A DNA stretch of 64,000 bases from Cyanoderma ruficeps (taxonomy: Eukaryota; Chordata; Aves; Passeriformes; Timaliidae), in contig VZDJ01000116.1 in the NCBI GenBank assembly GCA_008694505.1, positions 16,268,781-16,332,780 on the forward strand. Direction: 5' to 3'. The first letter of the stretch is position 1; the number at the start of each line of letters is the position of its first letter. Made by a program: the position numbers and the translations under genes. Below the pieces are notes generated by a model. The model saw nothing but the letters and a program-made list of their open reading frames with translations. It was not told the origin of the DNA and ran no database searches. Shown piece by piece: positions 1-22,299 of this stretch.

Positions 1-3000
1 ACATAAAGGTAAGGGAAAAATCTGTCCTAAGATTTCTGAGCAGATCATTGTTCTTCCAAAACTCTGTGTCCTATTTTTGCTCTGAATTAGGTGGCTTCAG
101 CTTCTGCTGGATCTTTTTCTGCCCATTTCCAAGAGACTGAATAACTCTGCTATTAAAATCCCTTTTTCCTTAATGGTGCTTGCAAGTTGTCATTATATCA
201 TATTAAATAGATTGGTTTTCAATCTGTAAAGTGGTCTCTGCTGACCTTACTTGCAGCTCTTGACTCCGCTTCCTTTAAAAGTTTTATATCTATCTGAAAT
301 TTGGACACCAAAGTTTTCAGCAGGTAGTAGAGTCACTAATAATAGATATATCTGGTTTTGATCTATGCTAAGTTCCCCATTCATATATCTCTGGTCCAGG
401 TCTGTTCACTTAACAGAAAGTTTTTAGGCTTTTGAGTCTCCAGCTGGACTATTGCAACCCGGTCATTTTTCCCAGGCATTGCATTTCAGAACAGCCTCTG
501 TCTTACATCCTACATCACTGTCTCTCAATATGAGCCATTTTTCCTTCTGTGTGGCTCCAGTGAAACGCATGCCATTCAAAGAATATTGCCTCAAGCAGAT
601 TATCCAGTTCAATCTCCAAATGACCCTTCACCAGCTGTGAGTCCCTTGACCAGTTTTTGTTTAGCCGATGTCAGAATTCAGCCAGGGATGCAGCCTTCCT
701 TCTGTTGTTTGCAGCAAGGATAGGTAGATGAGAGATGAACAGCAGGTTTGGCCGTGGCTGGAAGGCATGCAGGAGAAACGTGTGACCAGAGGTGCATGTG
801 CTGCCCAGACAGCCTCATTTGCAACACGCCCAACCCTGTGCCACCCTCCTTGCATACGGAGCCTCTGTAGCAGAGCAGATGCCCTGGAGAAGCTCCCCAG
901 GTGAGCTGGAGCATCTGTTCTTCCCACGAGCAGCATGGAAACCTGCAGAGTGGCAATTCCTCTCCTGAGACCTCCTGGGGGATCTGGCAGCTGCTCAGTT
1001 GTGTCCGTGATGAGAACTGGCAGATCCATTAGGACATGTCAGAAATTGACGCAAAAACTTTGTGCGAAAGTTGGTGTGGAAAGAAAGCTTGTGCCAGTCT
1101 GCTTTTCTTGTCCCTGCTAAGGATTTATGTCAAAGGAAAATGTCAAATATTTGGGAGAAGAGCTTTTACAATGTTACAATGTATCTTCATTGCAAGTCCC
1201 CTAGTATTAATATTGTTAACTCCAGATTCTGGAGCCAGGTGAGCAGCTGGCAACTTCACTTGCTCCTCCTGTCTTAATTATCTTACTTTTTGGTTTGAGT
1301 TTTGGGGTTTTTTAAAGCTTTATATGTGACTTGATTGCAACCTAAAGGGCCCAAACTAAAATAAATGCGAAATATGTTACAATATTTTTAAACCTTATGA
1401 TTTCTAGACCCCATTTGTAAATCAGTCTCTCCAGGATAAGAACTTCTAAGGTGACAACACGCCAGTTGAGCAGCCTGAGACTCCAGGAATTGATTGACTG
1501 AAAGCATCCTGTCAGGGTGAGACCACTGCATGTCACTGCCTGGCAGTGAGCATTCACAGAACAGCCTATGATTGTTTTCTCTCCATTTCTCCTGTTATTG
1601 CAGGACTTTATTCACGGAGGCTACACAAAACCCTTGGTCAAAGAGTTCAAGTTTATGAACATTCATTTCTTTGCTTCTGTGTTACATCTGATCCAGCTGT
1701 ATTCAACTCAATTGTGTGCTCCAGAGCCACCCCACATGTAGATGAAGGTCATAATGATAGTGGAGGGAGTTTCCAAATATGTCAGTAATAATGTATCATT
1801 TCTCTCGTTAATACAGTTAATGCGCCTCACTGATAATTATCTGTGCCTTATTTCTAATTTGGTAGCTTCTGCCTTTAATTTCTAGATACTTCCTGCTGTA
1901 CCATTTTGCTTTTTTTTCTGGGTAAAGCATCTTTTAATATCACATGTTCTTGTCTATCACATATTTACTCACTATTCAGCTCTGCTGCACTGCCAAGACT
2001 CCAGACCTTGGTCTTTTCTGAAGAGAGAGCTCTCCTGGGCTCCTATGAAGCTCTGAGATGTGCTGTGGTAAGGTGGGCTGAGTATCTCTGGTTTGGGATC
2101 CAGTGTTGAGTGGTCCATTTTTGGGGAGGTTCCTTGCAGAGGGATTTGATAGCTTTGCAGCCTGGTCTCGATGGGACTGATGACCTCTATGAGCTCTGCC
2201 ATATTCAGCCAAGTGTCAAAGGTGGGGCAAAGCTATCAGAACTGGTCAGAAGGGAGAGCCTGGGTACCTGTAGCACCCTCACCTCTTGCAGGAAAACTGT
2301 TCCCCACCACAGGCTCTAAGTACCTTTCACTCTCCTTTCTGATAAAGCTGCCTCTCCTCTGTGCACAGGCTACAGCTGATTTCTCCAGGCCTACAGCCAA
2401 GCACAGTGGAGCCTCCCCTTGGAAGAAAGCTCTCAGAAGTGGGGCCATCACCTCTGCACTGGAAGGCTGATTTGAAATCTTGGCACTGGCCAAGGCTTTC
2501 CAGTTCCTCCCAGAGCAGCTCTGGGCCGGATGTGCACCCCTTCATCCTCCACCCCAATTCTTCCCATGCTCTGTGCCAGGCAGGATGTGCAGGCTCTGCA
2601 CGGCTGCCAGCTTTGTTCAGGAGGGACTGGGGAGGGCACACTGAGGATAACAGTCCCTGCCACCCAGGCCATGTGTTTTCTTTCCATGGCCCAACCCTGA
2701 AGAAATGGATCATTGTTGTGATGCACACACGAGCCTCTGTATGCTTATCATAATAAAGACTTCTGAACTGATGCCAGAAAAGTTTTCATGCTGTTTTCCA
2801 GAAGATGGGAGTTTGCCAGCAGTGGAATGGAGCTTCTGGCACTAAACATGGAAAAGTCCTGAGATGTGATTTCCTCTCTTGCCAGTTCCTTGATGGTCTC
2901 CTGGGTCAGCTCTGAAGTGCCTGACGGATGGGTAGCATCCCCTCCTGACAGAGAAAGGCACCGTGGTTTTTCCCAGTCTCTGGGCACCTCACACAGGTTA

Positions 3001-5899
3001 CCTCACTCCTGCGAAGGCTGCTAGTGCCCAAACTACATCGTTCTTCGCCTTAGCTTCATCCTGACCTTCTCAAAGCAGTTAGTTCTCCCAACTGTGAGCA
3101 GGACAGAAGCAGTCCTCTGTTCTCATTTTCCCTCTCCCTCCCCCAGGCAGCCCCAGTGGCATCATGCTGGCACTGCAGCCCACCTTCCCAGCCCCCCAGA
3201 CAGGTGAAGGACAGTGGGCCTGTGCCCTTGCTCACAGGGCTGCGTGTCTCTGCGTGCAGCCACAGCCAGAGCTCTGCCAAGGCAAACAAGGCTTGTCATA
3301 GTTGTTATTTTTCTTTTCAGCATGCACTCTCCACAGTTTGCTCATTCTTATGGCAATTAGCTTGAACTTTCCTCAAATTTTCCAATCTTCCTCTGTTAAC
3401 AATATGGCCAGAACTAAAGTGAACCCATCAGATGGAGCCTTGCCATGGCCAGTTCCAGCAGAATTAGCTCCTGGCCGCCTGTGCCCATCATCAATGCAAC
3501 GGTGGGGGGACAGGGCTCGCATTCACATTCCTCTCACTCCCACCACCGTGGCACAGAGCATTCCTGCTTCCCTTCTTTATCCCACTGCCTCAAGGTCTCT
3601 CCATTTTCAAACATCTGGGTGGGGGTGGGGGAGTGTATGATCCACTCCAGATGTATTAGCTGTATTTTCCAAATGAAGTCTTTATTTATTTCCTTCACTG
3701 TTTCTAAGTTCTAACCTCTTCTAGTTTGTTTCTGCTTTCATCAGAGTTTTCAAACATGTCCAAATTTATTATCCAATTAAAGATTCATTAGGTTGTGGTT
3801 TTCCTAGAATGTGTAAAGGCCATGCTAGGTCAGATCAAACATTGGCACTGTCTCCAGCTGTGTGGTGGGCAAGGATTTAGAGGCATAGATAGGGAAACAG
3901 CATAATCATTTTCTTCTACCCATCAGGTGCTTAGGAAATTTGTGATCAAATGATTGCTTCAAGATCTGATAACTGTGGGTGCCCCTGTTCTCTGTGAATT
4001 CATCTTATCCTCTTTTGCACTCATTTAACTTTCAGCTTCAATGATGTAATTTCATGGTGCCTTTTATGCAAAACTATTTCCTTTTGTATGCTTTAAACCT
4101 GCTGCCTGATAACAGGCTGCCTCCATCCCTGTGCTATGGATAACGCTGACTAACTCTCCAGACCTAGTGGTGTGTGAGATGTGTTCTCCACCCACATGAG
4201 ATTTTGCCCATGGCTCCTTTTTAGGCTCTAATGCTCTGGCATTTCTTTTTTTACTGTTGTTTCTCACATCAGTGTTGCTTGCCTCCATAGGAAAGCGAGA
4301 GCTTTCCTCATGTGTCCCTTGGCAGCACTGCAGTTCCAACTCTGCCACTGTTGTCCCAGGCTACTGAAAGCAGCCTAGGAAGGGAAAGGGGAGGATGAAA
4401 CTGGCCAAACATGGGGCTTTTGCTATTTTACTATAGCCCTGCCTAGCACTCTCTGGCTGCCAAGTAACTCCGGGTAGTGCTGGAAACCTGCCCATGACTC
4501 TTTCACATGGCCTTCGTCGCTGAAGCCTGGGGAAAGAGCAGCTCCACGGGAACACAGCAGCCCTGGGAGCAGGGATGTGAAGGAGGTGAAGGCATTTCCC
4601 ACTGTTGTTGTGAGCTGCCGGCTTTGCAAATACCACCAGACATGTCTTGCTGTAGAGATAAGAGCTGTCCTACCATACCCATGCTCACCCTGCCGTAGCT
4701 TCAGCTTCTTTGCCTTGGTTTCTGGCATGTGCTGGGAGGGGCTGTCACCTCCAGCACTGGCTCGTTACCTGGCTACAGATTGGTGCAATGCCATTCCTGC
4801 TCCTGAGCGTGTGCTGCTTTCAGACTGGCTGACAGGCAGGGATGTGGGGGGATGAACCTTGACTAGGAGAAGGTATTAATATGGTTACTGCTATCTCTTT
4901 ATACGTATAACATTTTTCTTTTTCTGTTCGTGTCTTCAAAAGGATATTTTTTCAAAAACAGGGGTTAAGAGGGAACTGTGCAGATGGGGAAGAAGACCAA
5001 GAAGGCAAAGGGTCAAGGACAGAAAGGACCACTATAATGGTGCTGGGGCAGAAGAATGTTGGATATGGGGAAGTCTGAGTAAGCCAAGTCATGAGCAGGC
5101 AATCCGTGTGCCTTGACCACCAGCCTGTAGTGTTTGCACCAGAGGCTATGAACAGCAGCTAAGCAGATGTGGAGAACAGGTAGGAAAGCACTGGGAGAGA
5201 ATGCTTTGCTGGGTTAAACAACCCCTGACACAGAAACTAAAGTAATGAAGCACAGATCCACCGCAAGGCTGAAGGGAAAGCAAATGTTTGGCATGGCACT
5301 GAGTATCCTGGGCAGCCCATTACTGACGGCCAGAGGAGCTCCTCTCTAGCATGGCCTGGATAGAGCAAAATAGCATGCTCGTGTTACCAAAGGGAGCCTT
5401 TCTCTTGGCCTGTCCAGCCGTGATGGTAAATTTTTCAGCTGCTTGTGCTCGTGTTTGGGCTCTGTGTCAGGGTTGTCCTAGTAAATACCTCAGCCAGAGC
5501 CACTAGGCTGCTGGAGTTTCTGCAAGACTGCAAAACAAGGCTGCCTCTGGCAGTGCTGAGGCGTCTGCTGCCCACTGGAATAAGCGTGGCAGAGGGGTGG
5601 TGAGGAACCAGATCCCTCTATATCCAGAAACAGTTTGCAGCCCTTTGTCAGCAGACAGCAGGACACTTTCATTTGCCTTTACTCAGTTAAGCAATGTCCT
5701 CCTGCCCGGTGCCTGCCAGAACTCTTTCTCATGCCCACTCCCAGAGCAGGGCGGGGTGATACCAGGCTTTAGAGCGGAGCTCTCCGTGATGGCCCCTGCT
5801 CAGCAGACAGCTCCTGCATCGCGTCGCACGCTGCTCTGCCCTCCCCCTGCACCGTCCCAGCTCGGCAGTTTGGGCAGCCGGCTGTGGCGAGGGCGATGC
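1..5899. other. Intergenic region upstream of CPN1
   Basis: I find no coding gene here. The open frames are short (up to about 130 codons), overlap each other in several frames and show no recognisable domain. By synteny with human 10q24 a CYP2C-like gene or ERLIN1 would lie further left on the + strand, so part of this stretch could be its 3' untranslated or downstream sequence, but no coding exon of either is visible. A canonical AATAAA stands at 2752-2757. From about 5800 the GC content climbs into the CPN1 CpG island. Confidence 0.6.
2752..2757 (+). terminator. Isolated AATAAA, possible 3' end of an upstream + strand transcript
   Basis: A canonical AATAAA hexamer is followed by T-rich and GT-containing sequence. 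The next gene on this strand, CPN1, starts 3.8 kb downstream, so the signal would belong to an upstream transcript or a noncoding RNA. A single hexamer in AT-rich DNA is weak evidence. Confidence 0.2.
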
Positions 5900-6608
5900 C
5901 GTCAGTCCCTGCCTCTGTTTATCCCGGGAGCAATGGGATCGCCGGGTGAGCAGGACCGGGCAGAGGGACCGACTGACCCGCGGCGGTGCCTCCTCTGCTT
6001 GCCCAGGAGATGGGGCAGGAGAGGAGGCGCGGAGCCGGGACCGGGCTCCGGGGAGGAGCGGCGGGAGCTGCCCGCGCCGGGCAGGCAAGGGCCGGGCAGG
6101 GCTGCGGGAATCGTGCGGGCAGCGAGGCGGCTCCGGCGCTATCCCCATCCCCCTCGGCTCTTGCCCCACGAGAGGGCTCGGTCACGGGCACCCCCCGCCC
6201 GGAGCCCCCCTCTCCTCTCCTCTCCTCTCCTTTCCCCCGCACGCCGCTCCCCGTGCGCTTGGCAGCCCCGACGCCCTCCGCAGCCAGTTTTCCAGCCCTG
6301 CGCTTCTTCTGCGGTGACAGCCAGTGGCTGCGGGGGCCTGTTTGCTGTCCAGTTAATAAGTGAGCTGGAGCGGGGGAAACTTCTCCGCCAGGGGAGAGCG
6401 GGCTCGCCGGGGGCCGGGCGGGCGGGCGGGGGGAGCATTCCTGCGCCGCGGGGCCCCGGCGCGCCCCGCTCCCGCCGCCCCCCGCCCGCAGGTGCAGGGG
6501 GCTGGCACTCGGCAGCTGGAAAGAGCTGGTTGGAGTTTGCACTTTAAGCTCCCGGCGGGGAGGGAGCCGGGGCTGGGAGCTGGTCCGGGCGCCCAGCGCC
6601 GCGGGAGG

Positions 6609-17712
<11,104 letters not shown>

Positions 17713-17850
17713 GGACAGCCCATTTGGCTGAGAGCTGGGGAAGCCGTTTACGTGGGGCCTGGCTGATGACTGCAGCCGGTGAACTTTCCAACAGTCCAGC
17801 ATGAAACAAGCCCAAATTATCAGGTTATTAAACAAGGAAATATTTAATCC
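17713..17850 (+). other. CPN1 3' untranslated region (short form)
   Basis: The sequence runs from the stop codon to about 20 bases past the variant poly(A) hexamer ATTAAA at 17827-17832. A longer 3' UTR cannot be excluded. Confidence 0.5.
17827..17832 (+). terminator. Candidate CPN1 poly(A) signal (ATTAAA)
   Basis: This is the first common poly(A) hexamer after the CPN1 stop codon, 115 bases downstream. ATTAAA is the most frequent variant of AATAAA. Confidence 0.5.
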
Positions 17851-18841
17851 CTGAGCAAATTGTGAAGTCATTCACAACAAAGTGTGCCTGGGCAGTGTAG
17901 GCTTGCTGAAGGGTCTGCTCTATCCGACCCAAACTATTATTCTGAGCACAGAAGCAACTAGGTGAGATCTGACAACTGATGATGAGTAGAAGTCCAAGCC
18001 GGGTTATTTGGATGTTCCTTTGAGACAAATACCCTGAACCTTGGTTCAATATGCAATAGAGAAGTGTGGATGCTTGATGCCAACAGTGTGCTGTGTAGGT
18101 ACAGCATAAACTCTGCGAGTTGTAATTGGGTTAGGAGAGAAAGGATCCATAGTTCAGTGAGGTGGAGTACTACAGGCTGAGGCTTAAAATGCTGCTTAGG
18201 CTGTGTGGGCAGGTTTGGAGTGGAAGCAAGAGTAGAAACAAAGCTGGTTATTTCCATGGTAAAAATATCTTAAGCAGGCAAAACCTTTCTAGCATTCTTC
18301 ATTGAAAATAACTCCAGAGGGGTAAACCGTACCACCTATATGACCCAGTGATTTCTTTTTTCCCTTGGGTGGTTATCTCAGTCTCCACCATACAACCATC
18401 AGTTACACTGTTTCTCTCCCTGTCTAAAGCTTGTCAAAAAAGTGTCCCCCAAACATTCCTTTGCTTCTCCTCTTTTGCAAACATCTCTTTGTTTCTTGTG
18501 AGCAACATGTACCACCCTACTGCAGAAGCAATATTCTGCACTTCACCCCTCACCATCACGTCCTCCTCTGTCTTTGCTACAAGATGCTGGTGGCATTTTC
18601 AGCATTAGCAGCACACACACGCTCTTGTAGCTTTGCCTGCTAACAGAAGCTCTTTCTCTGTCATGCCTTTTCTTCTAAAGGCAGAGGAAGCTGTCCCTTG
18701 CAGGTTAATTATACAGGCTGTTGCAAAAAGGTGCCCAGAATGGTAATGCTCTTAACAGTGGCTGCGAGTGATTTTGGTCAGCAAAAACCGGTAGGAGCTG
18801 GAGACACTGGCCAGTTCAGCAGCCACAGCCAAAGCTGAATT

Positions 18842-18915
18842 CCAATTTTTTTCTTTTTTCATTTTTTTTTTCTGGGTTGTTTTTCCTTTTTTTTTTTTNT
18901 TTTTTTTTTTTTCTC
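18842..18915. repeat. T-rich low-complexity tract with one N
   Basis: An interrupted poly(T) run contains an unresolved base at 18899. The length is unreliable because homopolymers assemble poorly. Confidence 0.85.
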
Positions 18916-19995
18916 TGAGGCAGAAGGAAATGAAAAAGTATGGCAAGGCTAAGATGCTCCAACTTCTGTATGGTTTAACACCTCTTCCACTGGCCAAGCC
19001 CAGCAGCATCACTGCAGATGCTGGACTCTGCTGTTGGAAGCCACATGTCAGTGCACGTTCACCCAAGGGATTTCGTGGTGGACATGCAGGCAGGACGAGA
19101 GAGGGCACCCTGCATCCCACAGCCTGGCCACATGCAGCACTTAGAAGGGTCTGCTGTCACCAAGTGTCTAGCCATGTGCAGGAAGAAATTGCTGTCCTCA
19201 ACTACAGCACTGCTGACTAAGCTGATCGCTGACTTCTGAGGATGTGTATGAAGCTGAGAGCAAGGAGAGCTCCCAAGGAGCAGCCTTTAGCTGGTTAATT
19301 CAGCTGGGTGGTCTCTGGACAGGGTGATGCTGAGAGCTGCCCATGCCACCTGCATCCCAGCAGTGTCACAGGTCGTCTTGCTGAGCCTGCTGGCTGCAGG
19401 GTGCTCTCATGTTGCCCTCTTGTGGTCCCAGAAAATGTGGGACCGTCTCAATTCCACTTCCCAGGGCAGAGTCAGAGGAGAGATACTCCTTCCCTAGAAC
19501 AGGACAACCAGCCCAGGAGGGCATATCACTCACCCCACTGCTGTGGGGTTGGCAGTGCAGCAGAAAAATTAGGATCTCAGTCACAAGCGTTTTCCCCTAC
19601 AAGAGGATTCCGGCAAGATACAACTCTTAGGAGGTCTCTCTCTCTGGGCTGGGATTTGTCCAGCTCATTCTCCTCCCAGCTCTTGAATATTTTTGTGTTG
19701 AACAATTTGGTAAAGCTCCACTTGGCCATGGCTGAGCTCTCCACGTGAAAACATAGTTACAAAATGTTTCTGAGGCAGGAGTTTTAAGCACACCCCTCAA
19801 AGGCTTGCCATGAGCTTTGCCCCTGGTGTTGCAAGAAGCGTGGGCTAAAAAGGGCACAACCTTTGGATGTAACATCTGCACGACACGGATTTCTTATGCT
19901 TTTGAGGCTTTAGTCAAGGCAAAAACAGTTGACAGGTTTGTGTCAGAAGACACAGCAAACAGTCTATCCTCCCCATCTTCTCTGGGCCATTCATG

Positions 19996-20180
19996 ATTTT
20001 GTAGACTTCTTCCCCAGCGTATGTCCTGCTTCCAAGCTGAAGAGTCCCAGCCTACAGTTTTTCACTGTACAGTCTGTTCCCATGTCTCTGAGCATCCTTA
20101 CCACCTGCCTCCAAACCTTCTTCCGTTCTCTATTACCCTTCCTGAGATGGAAGGACCAAAACTGTATGCAGACACTGGAA
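19996..20180 (-). repeat. CR1-like LINE fragment
   Basis: The text 'gctgaagagtcccagcctac', a passage on slowing into 'accaaaactgtatgcagac', and the spacing between them resemble the terminal part of CR1-type LINEs read in reverse complement. It is diverged and noncoding, with approximate edges. Confidence 0.5.
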
Positions 20181-21199
20181 AAATATTTAAACAAAGTGAA
20201 GCCAGGCTCAGGAAAATGAATCAAAATTCTTATAAGCAAAACTGTGAGGATTTTGGGAGAACCAGGAGGGTAGATAGAACCCTACATGCAATGCCTTCTC
20301 ATTTCTGTATCTGGCACAGACAAGGGGAAATATAAATAAGTGAACTCAAAGAACAATGAAGCAGCTTGGAGGGGGAACAGAGGAGAGATGGTCATGGCAG
20401 TGATCTGAAAGGCTGCAGGACGGATTGGGATGATGAAAATCGCTCAAAACCTTCTTTGGAAGGCAAGAACAACAGAAATTTTGGGTCAGAGGACATCTAG
20501 AGCCCTGTGGCAGGGGCTGGTGTCCAGTCTTCTGCACCAGTAAACCGTCTACAAGCATCCACACCTGCAGAGAATAGAGCACCTGTGCAGCTTCAGGCCC
20601 CTTGCCCACGGCATCGTGCCACGGCAGCAGTGTGGGTCCCCACCTCAGAAGAACAGAAGGGAATCAGCACCCAGCCTGTGCACGTACCAACACAACTCTG
20701 AGAGCATTCCACACACCCGCTCCTGGCTGGTGGCAAGTCAAGCTGAGATCTGTGTGGTTGCTATGGAGAAGTGTAGCTAAATGCACAAACAAGTGCCAAA
20801 CAGTGGTAACTGCTCAGGGGGACTTAGAGACTCGGGGCTTTACAACGTGATGCTGAGGGATGGTATCCCTTGGGGCATGGAGGCTTTTTTTAGCCTGCCA
20901 GGAAATCCAGCACGGATCTTACTAAAATTGGTGTGCCAGATCCTCTGTGATGCACAAACTGGCCCTCTCTGTCATGGATTTCTGCTAGGGAGCTATTTGT
21001 TTTTCTCCATCTTGATGCTTTGGCATGATCTTACAATGTATCTAAGCAGCCAAGGAGGCTGCTAGCGGCAAAGCTGAGACTGCACCAGATGGACAGTGTA
21101 GACCCACTCGTCAGCTGCTGCCAAAGCCAAAGCCGACAAGACAGCGAGATTCCCACAAGGCAGCAGCGGGGAAGGGGAGCCCCGGCAGAGTGTGCGAGG

Positions 21200-22100
21200 C
21201 GGCAGCTCTCTGTGGGGAAGCAGAAGAGGGTTTGCACAGGCAGCTGCCTGCTCTGCTCCGCGCCGGGCTCCCGGGTGCTCTGCCAGCAGCCTGGCCCGGT
21301 GCACGGCGCACGAGTGCCGGAGGCTACGGCGGTGTCTGCGCCCCGTGTCCCCGCACGGGCACCCGGCTGGGCGCTGCGTCCCGCGGCGCGGTGTCCCCGT
21401 GGGCCGCCGCGGGGAAACGCCTCGCAGCCTGGGGCCGCGCGGTGCTGCACAGGGCGAAGTCCCCACGTCAACCGGGGGCCCCGGGCCCCTCAGGCTGCGA
21501 GCCGGCCCCGCGGAGCAGCTCCGCCTTCCCAGCGGCACCACGCCGGGCCGGGCCGGGCGGAGGCAGCCGAGCGGCGGGGCGGGCGCTGGGGGCCGGGCCG
21601 GCCGGGGCCCGGGCGGGGCTGGGCGGCCGCGGGCGGGCGGAGGCGGGAGCGGGACCCCCAGGGCCGGAGCGGCCGCGGCGCCGGGAGCGGGCCGGGAGAA
21701 GGTAGGGACGCGCCGGAGCGGCCGGGGGGAGCCGGGCGCTCCCCGCCCGCCGCTGCCCGGCTCGGCCGCTGCCCCGCCGGCCTCCCCCCGCCCCGCGGCC
21801 GCCCCGGCCTGAGCCTCCGCCGGGCCCCGGCGCGGCCCGGCCTCCGCCCCGCCGGCGGGCATGGGGGCTGCCGTATGCCGGGGGCTGCCGTGGGCAGGGG
21901 GCTGCCCTGGGCCGCGGGTGCCCCGGGTTGGGGTGCTGCGAGCTCGGGTGGGCGCGCTCCCCTCGTGCCAGCCGCGCCGGGGCAGCGTGTGGCCCTCCAG
22001 GCGTGCGTGCCCAGCTGGGTGCTCGCTGCGCCCCGTCCCACAGCACCCACGCTGCCCTGGGAGCCCCTCGGGCACCTGGGCAGCGTAGAGAAGCTGTGCG
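21200..22100 (+). promoter_or_regulatory. CpG island, likely main DNMBP promoter and noncoding first exon
   Basis: This is the densest CpG block of the window, rich in GGGCGG and CCGGGCC words. It lies upstream of DNMBP, whose first coding exon starts with an acceptor (about 30015) and therefore needs an upstream untranslated exon. A plausible donor, GAGAAG/GTAGGG, has its GT at 21702-21703. The long open frames on both strands (for example 21062-22075 minus, 21089-22153 plus) are by-products of GC content. Confidence 0.65.
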
Positions 22101-22268
22101 GTACAGCGGGAGCCGTGCGTCTGCTCCCCACGTTGGGATTGTGGTCTCTTTAGCCGTGTCTGTTCAGGCGGTGGTAACCCCAGTGGTCACCGCCAGGCAC
22201 GCAAGCAGGCAGCTGGTGGTAGTTGTCGTTGCCTGGACAGCTTGTTGCGGAAGAGCACCTGGCCCTTT

Positions 22269-22299
22269 AGAAATTATGTGGCCGTCCCACATAATTTCT
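22269..22299. repeat. Perfect 13-bp inverted repeat with 5-nt loop
   Basis: The arms are AGAAATTATGTGG (22269-22281) and its exact reverse complement (22287-22299), around loop CCGTC. RNA or single-stranded DNA from here could form a stable hairpin. No function is implied by sequence alone. Confidence 0.85.

Larger units (their letters stand above)
17851..21199. other. Intergenic region between CPN1 and DNMBP
   Basis: I find no coding gene. The region contains a long T-rich tract (about 18842-18915) with an N at 18899 and a CR1 fragment near 20000-20180. GC rises from about 21150 into the DNMBP CpG island. Confidence 0.6.

Noticed and set aside
21062..22153. Long overlapping frames on both strands (337 and 354 codons) in the CpG island
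   Set aside because: Composition-driven. Several frames are open at once, and the products are low-complexity Pro/Arg/Ala/Gly.
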